A DNA stretch of 17,002 nucleotides from Savagea sp. Lineage in GTDB: Bacteria > Bacillota > Bacilli > Bacillales_A > Planococcaceae. The notes under the pieces are model-generated. The model saw only the letters and a list, made by a program, of their open reading frames with translations. It was not told the DNA's origin and searched no databases. Position 1 is the first letter of the stretch. Every line of letters begins with the position of its first letter. The stretch spans positions 1-17,002 of the forward strand of contig JASLHQ010000195.1 in the NCBI GenBank assembly GCA_030152265.1. Reading direction: 5' to 3'. The position numbers and the translations under genes were made by a program. Positions 5,729-12,529 of the stretch are shown here, piece by piece.

Positions 5729-7975
5729 ATGAAGAGAAAAATAGTATGGACTGTCATTGTATTATGGTTTAGCTTTTGGACGCTCGGTTTAGCTAATGAA
5801 GTAAGTGCAAATACAAAGCCAAGCACATTAGCGAAAGGGATTCAAATGGGGCAATACAACTCGCAAGGTAGTCAAGTGACGCATATTAGCGTCGACTTGA
5901 GAGAAGCTTACGCTAAAGTGAAAATAGGTCTTCCACCAAGCTATGGAGCGAGAATGACGACAACGAAGTTAGCGACATCGCATTCTAAAGAGGGACATCG
6001 AGTCGTTGGAGCCATTAACGCTGGATTTTTCCATATGAATAATGGCTATCCTGCTTATTTAATCGCTCATGACAACCATATTTACAGTGGAAGTTACGTC
6101 GTCCCTCGTAACGATGAGTATGTCAATCAACCGACAGCATTCGGGGTGAATAAGGATGGAAAGGCACTCGTCGATTATTACAAAACGAATCATACGTTGA
6201 CGACATCAAATGGAACAGTCGCAATTGAAGCTGTCAACCGTCCACGTACGATGAATGAGATTGTAGTGTACACGCCGACTTATTATTTAAATAGTACAGG
6301 AGCAAATGAATACGGTGAAGAGTTTATCGTCGAAACGTCAGAACCGATTACGGAAACAAAATTCGGTCAATCGATTACGGGAAAGGTGACAAAAATTGCA
6401 GGACATAGTGATCCTGGAAATAGTGTCATTCCTAAAAATGGTTTTGTTATTTCGGCACATGGAACAGAACGTGCAAAAGTTTCTCATTTGACAGTCGGAA
6501 GCGAAGTGACAGTCAATTTTGCGATTGAACCGAAATGGCAAGATGCTGAATTTATTTTAGCGACAGGACCGATGCTCGTGACAGACGGAAAGCGTAACTT
6601 AAATATTTCAACATCGAGTTGGAGAGCACGTCAAATTACGGCACGTAGCGCTGTCGGAGTTTCAAAAGAAGGCAAGGTTCATTTTATTACAGTTGATGCT
6701 ACATCGACGAGTAAAGGGATGAATTTAATGCAATTTGCGGATTATTTAGCAAGTCTCGGATTGGATCGTGCTATCAATCTAGATGGTGGTGGGTCTACAG
6801 CGATGGCTTATCGCCCGTATGGATGGAACGATTTAACATTAGCGAACCGTCCGATGGGGGCAGAGCGTGCTGTATCGACAATTTTAGAAGCTGTTAATAT
6901 TGCACCGAAAGGCCAACCGAAGATGGTAGACTATCACGTTCCACAAGAAGACTTAACCTTATTGAAAGGGCAAGGTAGTACTATTAAAGTTAACTATGTG
7001 TTAGATGAATATTATAACCCGTTAAGTCCTTCAAGTGTTTATTTACAAGCGACATCTGATCAAGTATCGACGAATCAATTAACGTATAAAGCTGAAAAAG
7101 AAGGCGAGACGACAGTTAATGTGAAGTATGACGATTCTGTTTTATCTTCGTTTAAAGTGAAAGTTGTCGAAACACCGACAAAAATGACAGCGTCCCCTGC
7201 TAAAGCGACGCTAAGTAAAGGTGGAAAACAGAACTTTACAGTAGAGTTATTCGATGAAACAGGTAAAAAATTAAAATATAAAGATTCTGATATTCAATGG
7301 TCGATTACAGAAGGCTTAGGAACGATTGCGAACGGTGTTTGGACAGCTTCTGGTGAAGAAGGGAAGAAAGGAACAATCCGTGCTCAAGTCGGAGAAAAAA
7401 TTCTCGATATTCCGGTAGAAATTACAAAACCTTCTTATCATAACTTTAAAGATATTCCAGCAGGATATATGTATGATACGGAATTAAAATATTTATTAGA
7501 AAATGGATATATGAAAGGTTATCCGTCGAATGAATTTAAACCGAACCAATCGATCAGCCGTGAACATGCTGCACTCATTTTAGTGAAAGTCTTGAACTTA
7601 GATACATCAAACGTAAAAGATCCAGGCTTTGTCGATGTACCGAAAAATTATATGTACTATAAAGAAATTGCGGCATTGGCGAATGAAGGGATTATTAGTG
7701 GTCGTAAAGACAAAAATGGAGATTTGCGTTACTTCCCGAAAGATTTCATTAAACGAAGCCAAATGGCGAAAATCTTTGTCAATTCATTTCATTTAGAAGG
7801 GGTAAGTGATCGTCAGTTCCAAGATGTCAAACCAACTTACTGGGCATATGATGATATTCAGGCTCTTGTAGCAAGCGGTATTGCGACAGGCTATAATGCG
7901 ACATCATTTAAGCCAGAACAGCCGATTAGTCGAATTCACTTCGGACGCTTTTTATATAAAGCGAGTCTTCGATAA
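5729..7975 (+). CDS. phosphodiester glycosidase (NAGPA)-Ig-like-SLH protein
   Basis: 748 residues. The ATG at 5729 follows GGAG (5716-5719) and begins a signal peptide (MKRKIVWTVIVLWFSFWTLG, then VSA). Residues of about 60-390 form a NAGPA domain (Pfam 09992 type), seen in VVGAINAGFF (92-101), LATGPMLV (277-284), ARSAVGVSK (305-313) and the signature INLDGGGSTAMA (349-360). Family knowledge: NAGPA removes GlcNAc from a phosphodiester; bacterial relatives act on phosphodiester-linked sugars of the envelope. Residues of about 400-565 look like bacterial Ig-like (Big) domains. Three SLH modules follow at about 572-622, 634-686 and 697-746 (SREH, KRSQ, SRIH). The substrate here is unknown; teichoic acid or a wall-polymer linkage is inference. 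No promoter is evident in the 31 bp after the upstream terminator. Confidence 0.88.
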   Translation: MKRKIVWTVIVLWFSFWTLGLANEVSANTKPSTLAKGIQMGQYNSQGSQVTHISVDLREAYAKVKIGLPPSYGARMTTTKLATSHSKEGHRVVGAINAGFFHMNNGYPAYLIAHDNHIYSGSYVVPRNDEYVNQPTAFGVNKDGKALVDYYKTNHTLTTSNGTVAIEAVNRPRTMNEIVVYTPTYYLNSTGANEYGEEFIVETSEPITETKFGQSITGKVTKIAGHSDPGNSVIPKNGFVISAHGTERAKVSHLTVGSEVTVNFAIEPKWQDAEFILATGPMLVTDGKRNLNISTSSWRARQITARSAVGVSKEGKVHFITVDATSTSKGMNLMQFADYLASLGLDRAINLDGGGSTAMAYRPYGWNDLTLANRPMGAERAVSTILEAVNIAPKGQPKMVDYHVPQEDLTLLKGQGSTIKVNYVLDEYYNPLSPSSVYLQATSDQVSTNQLTYKAEKEGETTVNVKYDDSVLSSFKVKVVETPTKMTASPAKATLSKGGKQNFTVELFDETGKKLKYKDSDIQWSITEGLGTIANGVWTASGEEGKKGTIRAQVGEKILDIPVEITKPSYHNFKDIPAGYMYDTELKYLLENGYMKGYPSNEFKPNQSISREHAALILVKVLNLDTSNVKDPGFVDVPKNYMYYKEIAALANEGIISGRKDKNGDLRYFPKDFIKRSQMAKIFVNSFHLEGVSDRQFQDVKPTYWAYDDIQALVASGIATGYNATSFKPEQPISRIHFGRFLYKASLR

Positions 7976-7980
7976 ATAGA

Positions 7981-8024
7981 AAAAATGCATGACTTCACTT
8001 ATTTAAGTGAAGTCATGCATTTTT
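7981..8024. terminator. bidirectional terminator between convergent genes
   Basis: A perfect 21-bp inverted repeat (7981-8001 with 8004-8024) has A- and T-runs at its ends, so it can terminate both the NAGPA gene (+) and the amidase gene (-). Its right end overlaps the TAA stop of the amidase gene (8023-8025). Confidence 0.9.
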
Positions 8025-9735
8025 ATTTAGAGTAGTATTCGACGATACCTTCATAAATCGCGTCAGCGAAAAGGTTTGCATAATAATCGTTCGTCATTTT
8101 TTCTCGATCTGAAGGATTCGAGATGAAGCCAAGTTCAATTAAAATCGCTGGCATATGGTTGTTGCGAATCACATAAAACGGACCGTCTTTAATTTTACGA
8201 TCAGTTGTGTTCACTTTTTGAATAATTTTCTTCTGGATAATTCCAGCGAGCTGTTTACTTTCAGCACCGTTTTGGTTAGAAGATGTGTTGTACCAAACTT
8301 CTGTACCGTTCGCACTTGAGTTGTGGAAAGAGTTCGTATGGATTGAGACGAACGATTCCGCAAACATTTTAGAAGCGAATTGTGTACGTTCTGAAAGCTC
8401 AGGGTACGTATCCCCTGTACGCGTTAAGTAGACTGTTGCTCCGGCATTTTGCAATTTCGTTTGAACACGTTTACTAATATCGAGAGCAATTTGTTTTTCA
8501 GTTACACCGCCTGCAGAAGAACCAGGGTCGCGTCCACCATGTCCAGGGTCAATGACGATGATACGATCTTTGACAGCTGAACCTGTTTGATTAATAAGTT
8601 TTAAGTAATACTTATGCACATATCCTCGTTTACCAGAAGGTGTAGTAATGTTCACCCAAAATCCGTTAATCGAGTGTACTGTAACTTGCTGTCCAGTAGA
8701 AAGTTTATCTACAATGGCAGAATTTGCGTTACCTGCACTGCGTACATTTAAATTAGGAACCGTTACTTTACCGATTACATTTGATGTAGGTAAAGTTGGT
8801 GCCGGTGGGTCTGGATTTACAACAGGTGGTTCTGTTGGCTTCGGAGGATTTACCGAAGTTTCTGTATATTTTTTAATATAAGTTGAACTTACGTATCCTG
8901 TCATATTATTTGCTGTAATATTGAACCAACCGTCTGGTGTAACGTGATTAACTTTCACCACTGTATTGAGGCTCAATTTTCCAACAGGTGTATTGTTCAT
9001 AGACGGTGTTGGTCTAACATTTAACTGATCATTTGCTTTTAAGTTTGTAACGATCCCTTTTTCAAAAGGAGCGTCTTCTTTCAAAGTAAGTTTAAATCGG
9101 TCGTCCATTGCACGAGCGACCATCATGACGAATTGGCTACGTTTTAAGTTAGCACGTGGTTGGAACTGTCCTTTGACCCCTTGAGTGACACCAGCATAGT
9201 AAAGACCGTTAATCTCCGCCGCATTGCGATGGTTATTAGCGATGTCTTGGAAGAACATAGGTTGACTCGCAGAAGGCTTTTGTTCCAGTTTAAAAGCTTT
9301 CGCTAATGCAACCGCCATTTCTTCACGTGTAGCTGCTTCGTAAGGGCGTACTTTACCATTTGCATCGGTACTCATGAGTCCGAGTTGAACTGCTTTGGAT
9401 AAGTACATATGTGCTTCTTTATTGTTCCCGGTAGTTGTTAAATCCGTGAATTTTTCAGAAGCGCCGTTCGGATTAATTCCCGCTGCTTCAATGACGATTT
9501 TAGCAACGTGAGAACGCTTGACGACACCGTTCGGATTAAAAATAGTTGATCCGTCTTTTTGCTTCACCCCAGTAATGAAGTTTTTAGCGTTGACGAAATT
9601 GAGGTGTTCGTAGTATTCATGGTCTTTTTTTACATCTGTAAAAGAGACCGAAGCTGAAGCGTCTGTCGGTAAAACAAGAGACAGCGGAAGAATGATGGAT
9701 AGTAGAATAAACCACATTCTTGTTGAGAATTTCAT
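8023..9735 (-). CDS. SLH-SH3-N-acetylmuramoyl-L-alanine amidase
   Basis: 570 residues. The ATG at 9735 follows AAAGGAGA on the minus strand (9752-9745) and starts a signal peptide (MKFSTRMWFILLSIILPLSL, ending ASA). An in-frame upstream TTG at 9768 lacks a ribosome binding site. Order: SLH modules at about 31-83, 96-148 and 161-212 (KRSH, TREE, KRSQ); two bacterial SH3 domains at about 225-289 and 320-380, with LNVRP and LNVRS motifs, joined by a Pro-rich linker; and an Amidase_3 domain at about 391-566. The predicted zinc ligands are H399 (DPGHGG), E413 (TEKQ) and H466 (SIHTNS), with E534 (IELGFISN) as the catalytic glutamate. All four are present. The enzyme should cleave the amide between MurNAc and L-Ala outside the cell, tethered to wall polymer. 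It is a single-gene unit divergent from csaB. Confidence 0.94.
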   Translation of the reverse strand: MKFSTRMWFILLSIILPLSLVLPTDASASVSFTDVKKDHEYYEHLNFVNAKNFITGVKQKDGSTIFNPNGVVKRSHVAKIVIEAAGINPNGASEKFTDLTTTGNNKEAHMYLSKAVQLGLMSTDANGKVRPYEAATREEMAVALAKAFKLEQKPSASQPMFFQDIANNHRNAAEINGLYYAGVTQGVKGQFQPRANLKRSQFVMMVARAMDDRFKLTLKEDAPFEKGIVTNLKANDQLNVRPTPSMNNTPVGKLSLNTVVKVNHVTPDGWFNITANNMTGYVSSTYIKKYTETSVNPPKPTEPPVVNPDPPAPTLPTSNVIGKVTVPNLNVRSAGNANSAIVDKLSTGQQVTVHSINGFWVNITTPSGKRGYVHKYYLKLINQTGSAVKDRIIVIDPGHGGRDPGSSAGGVTEKQIALDISKRVQTKLQNAGATVYLTRTGDTYPELSERTQFASKMFAESFVSIHTNSFHNSSANGTEVWYNTSSNQNGAESKQLAGIIQKKIIQKVNTTDRKIKDGPFYVIRNNHMPAILIELGFISNPSDREKMTNDYYANLFADAIYEGIVEYYSK

Positions 9736-9798
9736 AAAATAAAATCTCCTTTCATACTTAATGTTCAAAATCCCGTGGCAGTGACAATTAACCTAACC

Positions 9799-9804
9799 AT
9801 TATA
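9799..9804 (-). promoter_or_regulatory. candidate -10 for the amidase gene
   Basis: A perfect TATAAT on the minus strand, about 65 bp upstream of the ATG at 9735. No good -35 is seen at 17 bp. The 9736-9941 interval is the divergent regulatory region shared with csaB and holds no gene. Confidence 0.4.
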
Positions 9805-9891
9805 ATAACATAATTAGACAGTTCGGGACGCGATATGGACAGAAAATTTCATTTTGGTACGAATGTAATAGGAGTAACTCGTTCTTAATTG

Positions 9892-9900
9892 TGCTATAAT
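9892..9900 (+). promoter_or_regulatory. extended -10 promoter of csaB
   Basis: TGCTATAAT is a consensus -10 with TGn extension, identical to the one driving the leftward flippase at 432-440. The -35 at 17 bp is poor. The start codon of csaB is about 40 bp downstream. Confidence 0.65.
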
Positions 9901-9941
9901 GATGTAATATTAGAAGAAGTATTGAAAAAGGAAGAAAAGCG

Positions 9942-11087
9942 ATGAAAATTGGGATTGTTGGTAACTACGGCAACAATAATAATGGTGATGAAGCCATTTT
10001 AGCCGGGATTATCGAGCAAGTGAAATCACATTATCATATTACCGAAGAGGATATTTTAGTCTTTACGAACAATCCTCCTCAAACATCGAACCGCTTCGGA
10101 GTACAGGCAGCGCCCTTGTATTACAAGCGTTCTTCGGCGACCTTTACTTTTTTCCACACATTGAATAAAAATGCCTTACTCGTCAAAGATCTCGATTTAT
10201 TAATTATCGGTGGTGGCGGTATTTTAATGGACTTTTACAACCGCGAAGCTCAACTTTTCGGTTCTTATGGGATGATGGCGCGCAAACATAAAGTACCTTA
10301 TATTATTTACAGTTGTGGAGCGGGTCCTATTACGACATTGATGGGGAAGTTTTTTATACGCAATTTATTGAAAGGTGCCCATTCTGTATCAGTTCGTGAT
10401 CCAGAATCGAAAGCGCTATTACGAAAAATTGGAGTGCGTCGCAATATTGAAGTGGTGGGAGATCCTTCTTTCGCTTTATGCAGTCCAGTTTTACCTAAAA
10501 ATGATACAATTCAAAAGATCGGGGTAACGGTCGTTCCTTATTACAATTTAGCGTATTGGCCGGAAGCGAACGATGTGAAGTATGAGCAATATGTGACGAG
10601 CATGGCTGAAAATTTAGACGCATTGTATGAATCAACGAAAGCGCAGATCACTTTATTTTCAACGAAATATCCGCATGATGTGGATGTGACAATCGATGTG
10701 AGTAAACGGATGAAACATAGAGATACCGTCATCGTGAATGAGAAACATTTATCTCCTCAAGAGTTATTAGAAGTATGCAGTGCGCAAGATTTACTCATTG
10801 GGACACGTCTGCATTCTGTATATTTAGCTGTGAATGTGGAGACACCAGTAATCGCGATTGCATATCATCATAAAGTAGCTGATTTTATGAAAATGGTCGG
10901 GTTAGCAAATCGTACCATTTCCATTGATACACTTGCGCACAATCCGACAATTATTAAAGAATATACGGAGAAGATGAACGAGCAATTTCCACAATATGTC
11001 GAAGAAGCGAAGCAATTAAAACAAAAAATGCTCGATATGACATCGAAAGGCGAAGCGCAATTTGCAGCAATTCAAAATAAACGATAA
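9942..11087 (+). CDS. csaB: CsaB, polysaccharide pyruvyl transferase
   Basis: 381 residues, a normal length for CsaB. AAGGAAG precedes the ATG at a good distance. There is no signal peptide, so the protein is cytoplasmic or membrane-associated. The N-terminal motif is GIVGNYGNNNNGDEAILAG (4-22). Then come LLIIGGGGILMD (86-97), YSCGAGP (123-129), SVSVRDPESKALL (148-160) and VVGDPSFAL (171-179). The C-terminal half carries LIGTRLHSVYLA (285-296) with H291, and IAYHHKV (306-312). These are hallmarks of the polysaccharide pyruvyl transferase family. Established role: CsaB adds ketal pyruvate from phosphoenolpyruvate to the secondary cell wall polysaccharide, the ligand that SLH modules bind. Its place among six SLH-protein genes supports that role. 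A terminator separates it from the flippase that follows. Confidence 0.93.
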   Translation: MKIGIVGNYGNNNNGDEAILAGIIEQVKSHYHITEEDILVFTNNPPQTSNRFGVQAAPLYYKRSSATFTFFHTLNKNALLVKDLDLLIIGGGGILMDFYNREAQLFGSYGMMARKHKVPYIIYSCGAGPITTLMGKFFIRNLLKGAHSVSVRDPESKALLRKIGVRRNIEVVGDPSFALCSPVLPKNDTIQKIGVTVVPYYNLAYWPEANDVKYEQYVTSMAENLDALYESTKAQITLFSTKYPHDVDVTIDVSKRMKHRDTVIVNEKHLSPQELLEVCSAQDLLIGTRLHSVYLAVNVETPVIAIAYHHKVADFMKMVGLANRTISIDTLAHNPTIIKEYTEKMNEQFPQYVEEAKQLKQKMLDMTSKGEAQFAAIQNKR

Positions 11088-11097
11088 AGTTGTCTAG

Positions 11098-11131
11098 TCT
11101 GTCATTTGAAGCAGATTGGGCAACTTTTTTT
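11098..11131 (+). terminator. intrinsic terminator between csaB and the flippase gene
   Basis: A 14-bp stem (11098-11111 with 11112-11125) that includes three G-U wobbles in the RNA; the innermost pairs open to make the loop. It ends in a seven-T run (11125-11131). The flippase ATG is only 20 bp further, so the structure probably attenuates rather than ends the operon. The wobbles mean the minus-strand RNA would fold less well. Confidence 0.7.
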
Positions 11132-11150
11132 AAATCGAAGGAATGATTAA

Positions 11151-12437
11151 ATGAGCCGTCTAATGAAAATTATCGGAACCGTTGCCATCATTAATATAAT
11201 GGCCCGCTTATTAAGTTTTTTAAGAGAGATGGCGATTGCCAACCAATACGGAACGAATTATGAAGCAGATGCGATTGTCGCTGCTTATACGATTCCGAAT
11301 TTTATTTATCTCGTCGTCGGTGGTGCATTGACGACCGCCTTTATTTCGGTTTATCACGCGACGAAAACGAATAAGTCGTTGTATGCTAAACGCATTTTTA
11401 CTTTCGTTGCCATCGTTTCAGTAGCTGTTACGGTGTTAGCACTTCTTTTTACGACTCCTCTTATGAAGTTGATGGTCAATTCGGAAGTAGAAGGAAGTTT
11501 AGCGTTAACTCGACAACTTTTTTATTGGATGATGCCTTCTACAATTTTTTTAATACTCTCAACTTGGATGAGTGGACTTTTGAATGTTCATGACCAGTTT
11601 AAAAGTTCGAGCACAGGCATTTTCATATACAATTTACTGTTTCTATTATTAGCTGTACTCGGTGCTTATTGGATTGGCCCCGTAGCATACGGCATCGCCG
11701 CCTTACTCGCAGCGTTAGGCATGGCATTTTATTTATGGAGAGAAGCAAAAAAAGAAGCTTCTTTTACAATTGCTTTTTCATTTGAGTGGAATGATGATTT
11801 ACGTCGCATCCTTATTATAGCTTTACCCATTTTATTCGGTGGTGCGACGATGCAGTTTTACTTTGTCATTCATCGTATTGTAGCTGCACAATTAGAAGAA
11901 GGTGTAGTATCTGCGGTCAACTTCGCTTCGAAGTTAACGAGCTTCCCGCAAGCGATTATGATGACGGCCGTGACGACGGTTATTTATCCAATGCTTAGTA
12001 AAAAGGTGAGTGAAGGTGCTCATAATGAAGTGAATCAATTGTATAAAAAAGGCTTGCTTTATTTGTTCGGCTTGCTCGTTCCAGCGACAGCTTTCGCTTA
12101 TTTTTTAGCAGAACCTCTCGTACGTCTCGTTTTTGCAAGTGGAAATTTTAATCAACATTCTTTACAGTTGACGGTTCCGCTCTTTCAATTTTTTGCGCTC
12201 TCGATGTTTTTCTTAGCGGCGAATACGTTTATTACTCGTTTTTACTATGCGAAAGGTAATTCAATCGTACCTGTCATTTTTAGTTTAGTGACAGTGTTTG
12301 GTGTTAATTTATCGGTCATTTATATGACGATTGATGAGTGGGGTTCTTTATCGATTGCGCTAGGAACAATCGTTAGTGCAGCAGTAAACTTCGTACTTCT
12401 CGCTCTCTTTTATGAATGGAAACTTAAAGAATTGTAA
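11151..12437 (+). CDS. MurJ/MviN-family lipid-linked oligosaccharide flippase
   Basis: 428 residues with about a dozen hydrophobic segments and no cleavable signal. AAGGAATG precedes the ATG. Family features are SFLREMAIANQYG (22-34), YEADAIVAAYTIPNF (37-51), a GGALTTAFISVY segment, and the C-terminal RLVFASGNFN motif. Typical MurJ proteins are about 500 residues with 14 membrane helices, so this one is short, by about two helices. MurJ flips lipid II across the membrane. Because this gene follows csaB, an equally reasonable inference is a flippase for the lipid-linked wall-polymer precursor that CsaB modifies. A paralog begins at 229 on the minus strand. Expression probably depends on read-through of the terminator at 11098-11131. 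Confidence 0.85.
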   Translation: MSRLMKIIGTVAIINIMARLLSFLREMAIANQYGTNYEADAIVAAYTIPNFIYLVVGGALTTAFISVYHATKTNKSLYAKRIFTFVAIVSVAVTVLALLFTTPLMKLMVNSEVEGSLALTRQLFYWMMPSTIFLILSTWMSGLLNVHDQFKSSSTGIFIYNLLFLLLAVLGAYWIGPVAYGIAALLAALGMAFYLWREAKKEASFTIAFSFEWNDDLRRILIIALPILFGGATMQFYFVIHRIVAAQLEEGVVSAVNFASKLTSFPQAIMMTAVTTVIYPMLSKKVSEGAHNEVNQLYKKGLLYLFGLLVPATAFAYFLAEPLVRLVFASGNFNQHSLQLTVPLFQFFALSMFFLAANTFITRFYYAKGNSIVPVIFSLVTVFGVNLSVIYMTIDEWGSLSIALGTIVSAAVNFVLLALFYEWKLKEL

Positions 12438-12463
12438 TTATTTCACTATTCGAAGTCACGTTC

Positions 12464-12492
12464 TTGCAATCAACATATATCCGTGATTAGAT
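12464..12492 (+). promoter_or_regulatory. weak candidate promoter for the 5'-nucleotidase gene
   Basis: TTGCAA (12464-12469) and TTAGAT (12487-12492) are spaced by 17 bp. The -35 matches consensus at four positions and the -10 at three. No terminator separates this gene from the flippase, so co-transcription from csaB is the alternative. Confidence 0.3.
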
Positions 12493-12517
12493 AGAAGTGA
12501 TACATAACTTAACTAAT

Positions 12518-12523
12518 GGAGGG
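12518..12523 (+). promoter_or_regulatory. ribosome binding site that fixes a TTG start
   Basis: GGAGGG lies 6 nt before the TTG at 12530. It would fall inside the coding region if the in-frame GTG at 12497 were used, and that GTG has no ribosome binding site of its own. Confidence 0.8.
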
Positions 12524-12529
12524 ATTCAG

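Noticed and set aside
9861..9910. TGTAAT hexamers near the csaB promoter as a possible WalR site
   Set aside because: The copies at 9864 and 9904 are not spaced 5 nt apart, so they do not form the two-hexamer consensus site.
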